A DNA stretch of 64,000 nt from JAWKOK01 sp963765875 (GTDB lineage Bacteria; Chloroflexota; Anaerolineae; Caldilineales; Caldilineaceae). The stretch is taken from positions 310,001-374,000 of the forward strand of contig CAVXYK010000017.1 of assembly GCA_963765875.1 (NCBI GenBank), given 5' to 3'. Shown here piece by piece: positions 49,731 to 59,799 of the stretch (within the stretch, counting starts at the first letter, position 1; each line of letters begins with the position of its first letter). A program made the translations under genes and the position numbers. Under the pieces are notes generated by a model, which was not told the origin of the DNA, made no database searches, and saw only the letters and a list, made by a program, of their open reading frames with translations.

Positions 49731-52204
49731 ATGGGAACTTCAGAACGAAAACGACTGCCAGTCTGGATGCTGATATCGGCGCTCTTGATTGGCATGTTCA
49801 TCCCAATACTTGATGTCAGGCCGGGTTATGCCGAGTCTGACGAGCCTGCCCGAAGCGAGCAATCCGGTCAGGCAACCGATTACATGGAATGGGCCTACCC
49901 TGACGGCATCGAGGCCTACAAGGATGCCCCCTTTGTGCCGGGCGAGATATTGGTCGGCTATCATGGTGATCAAGTCGCGGCGGCCGGCCTGCGATCTCAA
50001 CTGAGCCTGCAGGTTGTCGACTCGATGGACCTGCGCGGGCTGGACGGTTCGACGGGTGATGCCGGCGTCGCCGGCTACGTCATGAGCGTGCCCAGCGGCA
50101 TCGGAATGGACGCTCGATTGAACAGCTATTGGCGGATCCGTCAGTCGCCTTTGCCACCCCCAATTGGACGGTTCGGGCAGCCGGAACCTCTGTGCTTGAA
50201 AGTGAATCGACGGCATCGATCGAAATGCCTTTCGAAGTTGACGATACGTTTTACGCTGAGCGGCAATGGTATGCGCAACGGATCAATGCCAGTCGAGCGT
50301 GGCAACTGGCATTGTCGTTGCATGACGCCGGCAACCGGCCCATTCGAGTGGCCGTCATCGACAGCGGCGTTGACTTCGATCACGTTGACCTGAAGCCCCA
50401 TCTGCTGCCGGGCTGGAATTATCTGAGTCCGGGCAGTCCGCCCATTGATGATTACGGACATGGTACCCATGTCGCCGGTGTCGTGGCTGCGACGCTGAAC
50501 AACGCAACCGGCATCTCCGGTATGTCGCCCTGGGTGGAGATCGAGCCGTACAAGGTGTTGAATGAGGACGGCAATGGCGGCACGCTGAAACGTATCCAAC
50601 GCCATTCGGGCTGCCGCTGATAGCGGCGCGGACATCATCAATTTGAGCCTGGAGACATTTACTGACAGCAGCCTGATCCGCGATGCGGTTAACTACGCTG
50701 CCACGAAAAATGTGCTGTTGGTGGCAGCCGCCGGCAATTGCGGCAACTGTCCAGTCATGTATCCCGGGGCCTACGATGTGGTCATGGCCGTGGCCAGCCA
50801 TCGAGTATAACGATGAGCGCTCCAGCACTCAGCGCCGTGGGCTAAAGAGGTGGAGATTGCGGCGCCGGGCGGCGGAATTTTCAGCACGTGGGCAGAGAAT
50901 GCAGTCAGCAGGTGCACATCGGGCCTTCAGCAGGAAGATGGCAGTGTCTACTGTAACAACTCCGGCACGAGCATGGCAGCCAGCGTCGTCAGCGGCGTAG
51001 CCGCGCTGGTCTGGGGACTCGATCCATCGATGCAGGCCGAAACGATGCGCGATCTTCTGAAGCGCACGGCCACACCGCTGGCTCAGGAGGCCATCTATGT
51101 CGGCAGCGGTCGGGTCGATGCACTCGCCGCCGTGCGCGAATTGGTTCAGCCGGCACTTGGAGCCGTCTGTTGAGAACCTGTGCTCATATTGTTACGGAGT
51201 TCGAACAATTCACATCGACCGTCGGAATCAGCAACCCGAGCCCAAGCGATATTACTGTGGACAGCAGAGCTTGCCATCGACAGCCCATGGGTTCAAATTG
51301 CCGGCACAACAGGAGCTGGACACCGAACCTACACCCGCACAAACAGTCGGCTACGGAAATCCCGGCTATGTCTCGTTGAGTCTTCTCGCCGGGTGCAGTC
51401 AGTAACGTTCCGCTTGCGAATTCATTGATCTTACGCCGAGTGAGGTGATACAAGTCACAAGATCGAGGTCATACCGATCACGCTGAGCGTCATCAAGGAC
51501 TTGCCGCCAGTTGCCTATTTCCCGAACATGCACCAATCCTCCACTGTTCAGGCAGACATGAGTGACGGGGACATGAACGACAGGGGCATAGCCGTCAAGC
51601 AAGACGTCTTCCGGCACAATTCGACTTTCGATGGGAGACGCCTGACGACGAGAGCGATCGTGTTCGCTTCGTGATGGCGGACGGCAATCATCGCGAGGCG
51701 TCATTGCCCTTCTCGTTCCCCTTCGGGGACGGCAGTTACAATGCCGTTCGCATTCACTCTGACGGCGTGCTGACGCTGCCGGCCGGCGATCCTCAGTCTG
51801 TGCCGTCGGCAAATCGATGTTTACCCGAAAATCTTTGGCCCTCGAACGCCATCTACGGCTGGTGGACCGATCTCGATCCCGGCCAATCCGGCGCTACGGT
51901 ATCAGGCTTTCCTGTCGGCTCAGATCGCTACGTATTTGAGTTCTCGAACGTGCCGACTGCCGAAGGTGTTACGCCGGCATACGTAGTCAGTTTCCAGATG
52001 GCTCTCGACAGCGACGGTGACATCAAGTTGAACTATCTGGACGTGCCTTCTCAGTTGGAGCGACCGCCGCGGGCGACTGTCGGCGTAGAATCGACTGATG
52101 GACGTTTTCACAACCAGGTGTTCTGTTCTGACGCCACAACGACACTGAGGTTGACGCCGGGGGTCAAGCAATCTTTGAATTTCACAAGAGAGGATATCTA
52201 TTGA
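49731..52204 (+). pseudogene. Exported subtilisin-like serine protease, broken by many frame changes
   Basis: Joined fragments give a secreted S8 protease of about 820 residues. It has an N-terminal signal segment (WMLISALLIGMFIPIL), a prodomain (VPGEILVGYHGDQV), catalytic Asp (VAVIDSGVDFDHVD), His (DDYGHGTHVAGVV), oxyanion region (VAAAGNCGNC) and Ser (NNSGTSMAASVVSG). The C-terminal part shows beta-sandwich segments (ISNPSPSDITV; PFSFPFGDGSYNAVRIHSDG). Breaks are clear near 50114, 50600, 50802 and 50840-50850, and at least three more follow between 51170 and 51670. All catalytic residues survive, so damage is recent or artefactual. Its stop overlaps the moaB start. Confidence 0.75.
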
Positions 52205-52710
52205 TGGGCGCCGAAGACCATAGAAAACAGGCTGAAGCCAAGGGACAGATCGCGATCGCCATCGTGACCGTGAGCGACACAAGGACAACCGATACCGATA
52301 CCAGCGGACAACTCATCCGCGAATTGTCTGAGGCTGCGGGCCATCGAATTGTCGGGGCTCGGATTGTGAAGGATGAGCCGGATCAGGTGGCGAAAGCCCT
52401 GGATGATTTTGCCGACAGCGAAGCGCAACTGGTCATCTTCAATGGCGGCACAGGCATCAGTCGTCGTGACCGCACCTATGACGTCATCAGCCGGTCGCTA
52501 GAGAAGACGCTCCCCGGATTCGGCGAGATTTTTCGCATGTTGAGCTATGAGGAGATCGGCGCGGCCGCCATGCTCAGCCGGGCGACTGCCGGCGTCTATC
52601 GAGAGACCGTCGTGGTCAGCACGCCCGGTTCGACCAATGCCGTGCGTCTGGCCATGGAGAAACTGATCCTGCCGGAGATCCAGCATCTGGCCTGGGAATT
52701 GACCAGGTAG
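52204..52710 (+). CDS. moaB: Molybdenum cofactor biosynthesis protein MoaB/MogA family
   Basis: A 168-residue MogA/MoaB-fold protein that adenylates molybdopterin. It has IAIVTVSDTRTTDTDTSG, the substrate loop FNGGTGISRRDRTYDVI, and the end STPGSTNAVRLAM. The N-terminal charged extension and lengths fit MoaB. ATG at 52204 overlaps the preceding TGA (TGATG), implying coupled translation. No other molybdopterin genes are adjacent. It is intact although its upstream neighbour is heavily broken. Confidence 0.92.
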   Translation: MGAEDHRKQAEAKGQIAIAIVTVSDTRTTDTDTSGQLIRELSEAAGHRIVGARIVKDEPDQVAKALDDFADSEAQLVIFNGGTGISRRDRTYDVISRSLEKTLPGFGEIFRMLSYEEIGAAAMLSRATAGVYRETVVVSTPGSTNAVRLAMEKLILPEIQHLAWELTR

Positions 52711-52716
52711 GGAATT

Positions 52717-52816
52717 ATCAATGGTCAACGTTCAATTGCCAATTGTCAATGATCGAATCATCAACGAGGCATTTTCATTAACAATTGAACGTTGACAATC
52801 GACCATTGACCATTAT
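52717..52816. repeat. Word-iterated inverted repeat, family CAATTG/TCAATGGTCAA
   Basis: The left arm (52717-52755) with TCAATGGTCAACGTTCAATTG faces its complement (52775-52816). It is A/T-rich, unlike the others, and fills the space between convergent moaB and the racemase gene. Confidence 0.85.
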
Positions 52817-52818
52817 TG

Positions 52819-53931
52819 CTAGGCCCTCATTTCCCACTTTTCCACCGTCACCTCATCCAAATACTCTTCATCGACCTCCGCACCGGATCCCGGCGTATCC
52901 AACACGCTCAGCGTGCTGTCTTCGGTATTGAGCGTGAAGGGATTGAACACAATGTCACGGGCATAGTAGCGCTCGTTGGCGCTGATGTCACCGGGCAACG
53001 TGAAGTTGGGCAGGCTGGCCAGGGCCACATTGAAGGCCCGACCGATGCCGGTCTCCAACATGCCGCCATGCCAGACCGGAATGCCGGCCGCCTGGGCCAT
53101 GTCATGAATGCGTTTGGAGTCCGCCAGTCCGCCGATGCGACCCGGCTTGATGTTGATGATATCGCAGGCATCCATCTCCAGCGCCCAGCGAGCGTGCTCC
53201 GGCGAGACGATGCTCTCGTCCAGACAGAGCGGCGAATTGATCAGCGGCTTGAGCTTGGCATGATCGAAGATATCATCATGATCCAGGGGCTGCTCGATCA
53301 GCAGCAGATCAAACTGATCCAATTCCTGCAGATGCTCGGCATCCGATAGACGGTAGATGCTGTTGGCATCGACCTGGAGCAACAGTTCCGGCCAGGTCTC
53401 GCGTACGGCCCGTGTCGGTTCGATATCCCAGCCGGGCTTGATCTTGAGTTTGATGCGTTGGTAGCCGTCTGCCAGGTAGTCACCGACGACCTGGAGCAGC
53501 GTGTCGATGTCGGGCTGGACGCCGACGCTCACACCCACCTGGACCCGGTCACGCGTGCCGCCCAGCATGTCGGACAGGCTGCGCCCCTCCTTCTTGCCAA
53601 AGAGATCCCATGTGGCGAACTCCAGCCCGGCCTTGGCCATGCGATTGCCGCGCACCTTTTGGAACGCGGGCGTCACATCTTCTGGTCCGTTCAGATCGAC
53701 ATCCATCAACATGGGCGCCAGGTATTCCTGCACGATCAACCAGACTGTCTCCGTACACTCTTCGCTGTAGTATGGACTTGAGCCGACCGGCGCCTCTCCC
53801 CAGGCAACGATCCCATCCGCTTCCAACCGCACAATGATCGGGTCTCGCCCGGTCTCTCGCCAGCCACTGGTTTCAAATGGAGCGACATAGGGCAGGTGGA
53901 TTTTGCGCACTTCGATCCGTTCGATTTTCAT
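52819..53931 (-). CDS. o-Succinylbenzoate synthase / N-succinylamino-acid racemase family enzyme
   Basis: A 370-residue enolase-superfamily enzyme. The catalytic Lys pair is in RIKLKIKPG and IINIKPGRIGG; metal ligands are Asp (LLQVDANSIY), Glu (LLLIEQPL) and Asp (LCLDESI); GGMLETGIGRA closes the barrel. The sequence pattern is that of the MenC/NSAR group, where one enzyme can make o-succinylbenzoate for menaquinone or racemise N-succinylamino acids. No other men genes are present, and a GNAT gene lies directly upstream on the same strand, which favours the racemase role. ATG at 53931 fits the family. Confidence 0.88.
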   Translation of the reverse strand: MKIERIEVRKIHLPYVAPFETSGWRETGRDPIIVRLEADGIVAWGEAPVGSSPYYSEECTETVWLIVQEYLAPMLMDVDLNGPEDVTPAFQKVRGNRMAKAGLEFATWDLFGKKEGRSLSDMLGGTRDRVQVGVSVGVQPDIDTLLQVVGDYLADGYQRIKLKIKPGWDIEPTRAVRETWPELLLQVDANSIYRLSDAEHLQELDQFDLLLIEQPLDHDDIFDHAKLKPLINSPLCLDESIVSPEHARWALEMDACDIINIKPGRIGGLADSKRIHDMAQAAGIPVWHGGMLETGIGRAFNVALASLPNFTLPGDISANERYYARDIVFNPFTLNTEDSTLSVLDTPGSGAEVDEEYLDEVTVEKWEMRA

Positions 53932-53951
53932 GGTTTCCGTCCTTGTGTACT

Positions 53952-54071
53952 GGGTAGGTGAAGGGATGAAGAAATGACACGGTGAGGGGGAAAGAGTGAC
54001 AGGGTGAGTCACTTGCTTCACGAACTGTCACCCTATCACCCCCTTCACCCGATCACCTTGTCATCCTCATC
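53952..54071. repeat. Word-iterated inverted repeat, family GTGACAGGGTGA
   Basis: The left arm (53952-54011) iterates GGTGAAGGG, GACACGGTGA and GTGACAGGGTGA; the right arm (54024-54071) iterates CTGTCACCCTATCACCC. It lies between the GNAT and racemase genes and overlaps the GNAT stop codon. Confidence 0.85.
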
Positions 54072-54930
54072 GGTCAGAATCAATCGTCAGAATATAATGC
54101 CAGCCGCTGCCGGGAATATTGAGACAGTCGGTCATGCGATAGCCATCGGCAAAGGCACGCTCCAGCACATGGCGCATGTACATGCGCCACGCCATCGACA
54201 GGCCGCCGTCGACAGCACGGATGGCGGCGATGTCCTCAGGAATCGGCAGCGCGATTGGCGGGCCGACGATGGCCGGTATGCCGTCAAGCGGTTCTAGAAA
54301 GCCGTTTGGGCGGCGGCGAGCCGGCAGAATGCTCAGGACGGCAGGATCTACCGCAGACAAAGAACGCCGGGTGTCGCCGTTGGTCAGGGAAGTAGGGCTG
54401 TTTAGCAGCCAGTCAACCTGGCAGCGATCGCTGGGTACGCCCCGATTCAACGCATCGGTCATCTCGCCGTAGATGTTGCGGCCATAGGTGTTACAGATGC
54501 CGCCCAACCGATGAATGTTGAAGATGCCGTTGGCCAGATAGAGCGGATCATATGTCCATGTGATCCAGTCAGTGATGCCTTGGTCAAGGACTACGTCACG
54601 TTGGGCCAGTTTTAGCCGCAGCCCAACGCCCAATCCCTGCCACTCCGGCAAGACCCCGACAATGTGGCTGCACGCCTTGATACGAATTGCATCGCTTTCA
54701 GGATCAGGGCCGCTGCCCAGCCACCAGAAAGCAGCGCCGATCATGCCGCCCATCTCCTCCGGGCCATCATCGGCAAAGGCGCCAAGCAACGCCCCCCCAT
54801 TCTTGATGCAGGTGATCAACACATGATTGGGGACAAGATCCTCTTCGCCGTTTCCCCAAATGTGCGTCTGGAGTTGGCTAAAATGATTGCAGCCGTCGAC
54901 ATCCTTGACGGCACGGATCGTGATGCTCAT
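54067..54930 (-). CDS. GNAT-family acyltransferase (COG3375-like)
   Basis: A 287-residue protein. The GNAT acyl-CoA site is SHIVGVLPEWQGLGVGLRLKL near residue 90-110, followed by WTYDPLYLANGIFNIHRLG, a block typical of the COG3375 group. In Geobacillus-type clusters a GNAT enzyme succinylates D-amino acids for the neighbouring N-succinylamino-acid racemase; the same pairing is seen here. Its start overlaps the upstream gene's stop (ATGA), so it is in an operon with the AIR-synthase-like gene. The acyl donor is inferred. Confidence 0.8.
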   Translation of the reverse strand: MSITIRAVKDVDGCNHFSQLQTHIWGNGEEDLVPNHVLITCIKNGGALLGAFADDGPEEMGGMIGAAFWWLGSGPDPESDAIRIKACSHIVGVLPEWQGLGVGLRLKLAQRDVVLDQGITDWITWTYDPLYLANGIFNIHRLGGICNTYGRNIYGEMTDALNRGVPSDRCQVDWLLNSPTSLTNGDTRRSLSAVDPAVLSILPARRRPNGFLEPLDGIPAIVGPPIALPIPEDIAAIRAVDGGLSMAWRMYMRHVLERAFADGYRMTDCLNIPGSGWHYILTIDSDR

Positions 54931-55985
54931 TGGGCAAACAATTTGGTGATTTCATCAGCGGAAAAAATTGGGAAGCCGACCACTTCGCCCTCGCGCAGGG
55001 CGACAAGGCCATCAGACTGCGGTCTGATCCGTCCGATGACGGCGCATGGCCAATCCAAGCTGTGCCAGAGCTGCAAAAGGGCATCTGCATTGTCAGGTGC
55101 GCACGTCGCCAGCAAGCGCGCCTGATGCGATTGTGCCCAACGGATCGAGTCCGTAGGCTTGGCAAAGACGCTCTGCCAACGCGGGAACGGGAATGGCATC
55201 CAAGTCGATTGTCATGCCCACGCCGGCAGCCGTAGCCAGTTCCGAAGGCGCATTGCTACTCCGCCTTCAGTCGGATCATGCATTGCCGTGACCAGCCCCA
55301 CTGTGGCGGCCGCCAACGCCGGCACGGTGACGCTGATACCCGGCGCAAAGAGATAGTTGGCCGCTTCCTCTATGTCAGCTTCAGCCCAGCTGCGGGCCAA
55401 CAGATCAACCTGTTTCTCTCTGGCGATGATGCTCGTCCCCTCAACAGGGACCGTGCCTGCAAGCAATACTAGATCGTCAACTCGGCAGCCGCTGCTACGC
55501 ACGACTTGGTTCCGGGCAACCTCGCCAAGCATCGTACCGGCGACGACCGGCTGGCGGACCGTGTGCGTAATTTCACTGTGCCCACCGACGATCACGATGC
55601 CGACGGACCGGCAGGCCTCGCCGATCTGTCGGAAGATGGATTCCGCCATCTCAACTGTGGCAGCTTCCGCCGGCAACATCAGAGTCGGCAGATAAAAACG
55701 AGGTTCTGCACCGGTCACAGCCAGATCATTGGCACAGACGTTGACCGCATAGAAACCGATCTCTTCCGTAGCAAAGGTAATGGGATCGCTCTTGGCGACA
55801 AGCAGCGGGCGATCGCCTGCGCAAAAGTCAATTACGGCGGCATCCTCGCCCACCGACGGGCCGAGCAACAATTGTGGATCATCGGTGGGCAGGGCGTCAA
55901 AGAGACGGTCCAACAGCGCCGGGGGCAGCTTGCCCGCAGCAAGCGGTGTCTGATGTTGAGTCAATGAAGCGGATTGTTCTGACAT
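54927..55985 (-). CDS. AIR-synthase/HypE/ThiL-like ATP-binding protein, with two compensating frame changes
   Basis: About 353 residues of the PurM-like fold. It has GPSVGEDAAVIDF (metal-phosphate loop), FYAVNVCANDLAVTGAEP (glycine-rich ATP site) and GGHSEITHTV, then HDPTEGGVA. Between about 55254 and 55115 the frame is shifted: the intermediate frame reads APSELATAAGVGMTIDLDAI and AERLCQAYGLDPLGT, as the family requires, before returning with LATCAPDNADALLQLW. One base is missing at the first point and one T extra at the second. The in-frame stop at 55212 is therefore probably artificial. The substrate is unknown; coupling with the GNAT gene suggests a shared pathway. Confidence 0.75.
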
Positions 55986-56507
55986 GAAAGCATTGTAATG
56001 CAAGGGTCAGAGCGCCCACAAACTACCGCCGACCGACGCTTCAAATAAGATTTGAATCGGTCATCTGACGGTCGCGTGCAAGTAGTCACCGGCCGTGTGC
56101 ATAACGCGTTTGAACGCCCTGTATTCCGGGTTGCCGATCCCACTCTGAAAAACAAGCATCGGCCGACCGGGACAATATGCATGCAGAAGTTGATTAAACG
56201 ACCCTGTAACGGTATTATTCCTGTATCGGAATTTTTGGGTTGAAGGCCATTGCAATCAGGTCGATTCACTGAGGCAGGCGGTAACGACTCATCTTGGCTG
56301 AGGGTCGATACGTTGTCACACCGCTCAAGAATGCTCGAGCGCCAGCGACTATCCATCTGAGAAAGCAGCATCTGAGAAAGCAGCATTTGGGCTATCTGCC
56401 CTCCAGGGGGCAGCCGAAATCTACGGCCACGACCGGATGCAATCTCCAGTTGTTGGCAGCACTTCAACGACGAAGTAATCGAACAGGAATCATAGCGGGA
56501 GCACAGC
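55986..56507. other. Divergent spacer of about 520 bases, no gene seen
   Basis: No open frame with family similarity. A 15-base direct repeat (ATCTGAGAAAGCAGC twice, about 56353-56382) lies 130 bases before the KAS III gene. No confident promoter was found. Confidence 0.4.
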
Positions 56508-57563
56508 ATGAAACAGCGATATGGACGAATAGCAGGGTGGGGCGCTTACGCTCCTGAGCGCATTCTAACCAACTTCGATCTCGAAAAACTTGTTGAGACC
56601 GACAATGAATGGATCGTCCAGCGCACTGGAATACATGCACGACATATTGCTGCCGAGGGCGAAACCACGTCAACCATGTCCGTCGAGGCCAGCCGGCGTG
56701 CCATGGAGAATGCGAACATCACTGCCGGCGATCTCGATCTAATTATCGTCGCCACGTCGACCCCCGACCATCACACCCCTCCAGTTTCAAGTCTGGTTCA
56801 ACATCAACTTGGCGCAGAGAGTGTGCCGGCTTTTGTCATCGTAACCGGCTGCACTGGTTTCGTCTACGCGCTCAGCACTGCATACCAGTTCATCGAGACG
56901 GGCGCCTACAAGAACATTCTGATTGTCGGCGTCGAACTGCTCAGCAGATTTGTAGATTGGTCAGACAGATCGACCTGTATCCTATTCGGCGACGCCGCAG
57001 GAGCAGTCGTTGTCCAGGCGACTGAGGAACCATGTGGTCTCAGCGGCTTCGTTCTCGGTTCCGATGGGAGCCAGGGTGAAGCCATCATCATGCCCGACGG
57101 AGGCTCTGCAAGGCCGTTCAGCGACGACACCTTGGACAATGGCGGACAATACGTCTATATGAACGGGCGGCAAGTGTTTAAGTTTGCCGCCCGCGTCGTT
57201 GGCCCAGCGTGCGAACAGGCCCTGGCCCAGGCCGGCTTGACCTTCGACGACGTCGACTGGATCATTCCCCACCAGGCCAATCTACGCATTATTCAGGCGG
57301 CAGCCAGGGATATGAATGTTCCGCTGGACCGCTTCATTATCAACATCGACCAATATGCCAATACGTCGGCTGCATCTATCCCGTTAGCAATGGCTGAAGC
57401 CCTCGACAGTGGGCGCATCAAGCCCACTGACACGCTACTGCTCGTCGCCTTTGGCGCAGGGCTCACTTGGGGTGCTGCTGTCATTCAGCCGCAGCCAGTA
57501 GTGAATCCTTCTGTTCTACAGGTAGATACCGCGCTAGCCGAAACAGCCAACGGGCATCGATAG
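56508..57563 (+). CDS. Beta-ketoacyl-ACP synthase III (FabH-like)
   Basis: A 351-residue thiolase-fold enzyme that starts acyl-chain building by condensing an acyl-CoA with malonyl-ACP. The catalytic triad is Cys in VTGCTGFVYAL, His in IIPHQANLRII and Asn in DQYANTSAASIP. It ends AFGAGLTWGAAVI like FabH. Length is slightly above E. coli FabH (317). It begins a locus with an acyl-CoA dehydrogenase and a KS-AT-KS synthase on the same strand, so a dedicated starter role is possible instead of housekeeping FabH. GGGAGC lies nine bases before the ATG. Confidence 0.92.
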   Translation: MKQRYGRIAGWGAYAPERILTNFDLEKLVETDNEWIVQRTGIHARHIAAEGETTSTMSVEASRRAMENANITAGDLDLIIVATSTPDHHTPPVSSLVQHQLGAESVPAFVIVTGCTGFVYALSTAYQFIETGAYKNILIVGVELLSRFVDWSDRSTCILFGDAAGAVVVQATEEPCGLSGFVLGSDGSQGEAIIMPDGGSARPFSDDTLDNGGQYVYMNGRQVFKFAARVVGPACEQALAQAGLTFDDVDWIIPHQANLRIIQAAARDMNVPLDRFIINIDQYANTSAASIPLAMAEALDSGRIKPTDTLLLVAFGAGLTWGAAVIQPQPVVNPSVLQVDTALAETANGHR

Positions 57564-58055
57564 AAAGCAGATATTATCGACACTCTTTTGTCGATGTCAT
57601 TGTGTAAGCGCCTACAAGACAGCTTCATAGATGGACCGCCGCCGGCCAGTAGACCTCTGCTGTGGCGACGAGTCTCTTTGTCATGAATGGTCATGAGAGC
57701 AGTACAGCCTTTCGGTCCCTGCAGCTATCTCCTGATGGTTTCTACCAGGGGCGGATAGACCAAATTCCTAACCAGTTTTTTTCGTTACACAAAATTGGCC
57801 TGACATTTGTCCCATATTTATGGTATAGATGTCACTACACATGCGGATCAAGATCGAGTATTCTTGGTCCCAAGCTCCTCATCCATTCCGGTGTCGACTA
57901 GAACGGTGTGGTCGGATGAACGACCATGCCATCTTTATTTTTGAAGCGGCGCTGAATTGGGAATATAGTGTGCGATAGGTTAGTTCGACAAACAAAACAG
58001 GTGTACCGCTAAGCGTATATGCGCAGGTACAAATGGGTTCGAAGGAGGAAACTCA
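57564..58055. other. Spacer of about 490 bases before the acyl-CoA dehydrogenase
   Basis: No gene supported; a 79-codon open frame at 57662 lacks a binding site. It contains a putative promoter at 57800-57829, implying that the dehydrogenase and synthase can be transcribed separately from the KAS III gene. Confidence 0.4.
57800..57829 (+). promoter_or_regulatory. Putative promoter for the dehydrogenase-megasynthase unit
   Basis: CTGACA (57800-57805) and TATAGA (57824-57829) are spaced by 18 bases. The transcript would have a leader of about 220 bases. Confidence 0.35.
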
Positions 58056-59694
58056 ATGGTTGGTTTTGATGCAGATACCCTGGACATGGTCCTGTCCACT
58101 CTCCACCGCTATGCCGAGAAAAATCTCACAGATGAATACTTGCTTGAAATGGATCACAAGGACGAATTCCCGGTCAAGGTCCTGGAAGAGCTCTATGATC
58201 CGATGACATTCGGTCTGCACCTGACCTTCATCCCCGAAGAGTACGGTGGGTTGGGTGGCGGCGCCTACGACGTCTATCGCGTCTCAGAGGCCATGGCCGA
58301 GATTGATCTGGGCATCGCAACCGGCGTCCTTGCGACATTCCTGGGCACAGATCCTATCAGCGTGGGTGGGACTGAGGAGCAAAAAGAGCTCTGGATGGGC
58401 CGCATCGCCGAAGAAGGGCTCCTGGTCGCATACGGAGCGACCGAGCCGCAGGCTGGCAGCGATCTGGCCGCGATGACGACCAAGGCCGTGCCTGTAGTGG
58501 AAGACGACAAGGTCATCGGCTACAAGATCACAGGACGCAAGCAGTGGATCAGCAACGGCGGCGTGGCGGAAATCTACACCATCTTGGCGCTGGCGCCCGG
58601 CGGTCCCTCCTGGTTCATCGTCGAGCGCGGCGCGGAGGGCTTCTCCCAAGCCAAGCCGGAAGACAAACATGGCATCCGCGCCAGCAACACAGCGGCGCTC
58701 TTTCTAGAAGATGTCTACGTCGATGCCGACCGCCTCATCGGCGGTGTCGAGGGCGTTGGCCTTGCACAGGCCCAGGCCGTCTTCGGCTATACCCGGCTCA
58801 TGGTGGCGGCGTTTGGTCTCGGCGGGGGCTGGGCAGCGCTCAAGCGGGCCATTCCCTACGCCCAGCAGCGCATTCAGGGCGGCGCCCCCCTAAGCCAGAA
58901 GCAAGGCTACACCCACAAGCTGATCGTCCCCAACGCTGTCAGGCTTGAAGCCGCACGCGCCTACATCGAGTGGGTGGCCGAACGGCTGGACACTGAAGAC
59001 GCGGAATTGCAGACCGAAGGCGCCGTGGCGAAATACCTGGCCACCGAAGCCGGCAACAAGGCGGCAGAAGACAGCATCCAGGCGCTGGGCGGCTACGGCT
59101 ACACCCATGAGTACATGGTCGAAAAGATCAAACGCGATGTGCGCATCACGACCATCTACGAAGGCACGTCTGAGATCATGGAGTGGACCATCGCCCGCGA
59201 TCGATGGCAGCTGCATCTCAAGTCACGGGGCGCACATTTCAGAGACTGGGCAGCACGTCTGGACCAACTTAGCCCGGCCGATGACAGCAGCGGGCTGTCC
59301 GTAGCATCGATGGCCCTAAAGGCACTGGCCGTCATTCTCGACCGCTGCCGGGCCGACCGGCTCACGCGCAACCAGCACATGCTCTTCCGCTTGGGCGAGC
59401 TTGGTCACCTATGCAGAGACCGCGGCCATCTTTGCCGAGCGTTCGTTGATCAAGCCGTCTGAGGCAGTCAAATTCAACCAGGAAACACTCAAGGCGATGG
59501 CGCGTATTCATGCGCGCGAGGCGGCACTTAAGGTCGCTACCGATGGACTGCACTGGACCATCGGCGCCGGACAGACAGATCCCAACCTTGCCGATTCACT
59601 GGGTCTCCCCGCCATTTATCAGGCACAGGCCGGGTTGTTTGATGACATGGATTTCGTATCTGAGAAGCTGATGGAAGCGTTTCCATCTGAGTAG
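58056..59694 (+). CDS. Acyl-CoA dehydrogenase family protein, one frame change
   Basis: About 546 residues; an FAD enzyme that oxidises an acyl thioester to the alpha-beta enoyl form. It has FIPEEYGGLGGG, FAD/substrate motif GATEPQAGSDLAAM, KQWISNGG, QALGGYGYTHEYMVEKIKRD, and the catalytic Glu in TTIYEGTSEIMEW. It is longer than the classic 380-residue forms, with a C-terminal helical extension. The frame changes near 59400 (one extra base); corrected, it continues VTYAETAAIFAERSLIKPSE to 59694. AAGGAGGAAA lies before the ATG. The megasynthase follows 105 bases later; it may desaturate its product or starter. Confidence 0.9.
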
Positions 59695-59799
59695 TTGAGC
59701 CGGATTGATTCGTTGGGCAGTGCTGTAGCCGAATCTTGAATCCGGCTACTCTCCCGTTTGGCATGCACTGTCTATCGGTTGACCAAAGGAGGCCCATAT

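Noticed and set aside
52819..53931. menC as evidence of a menaquinone operon
   Set aside because: No other men gene is nearby and the GNAT neighbour points to the N-succinylamino-acid racemase role; the MenC activity remains possible but is not supported by context.
55212..55214. In-frame TGA in the AIR-synthase-like gene as a selenocysteine codon, given the selenophosphate-synthase-like fold
   Set aside because: The family sequence around it is recovered in another frame, so two compensating indels explain the stop; the position does not match the N-terminal Sec site of SelD.
57662..57901. 79-codon open frame upstream of the acyl-CoA dehydrogenase
   Set aside because: It starts without a binding site, overlaps a putative promoter and has no similarity to a known small protein.
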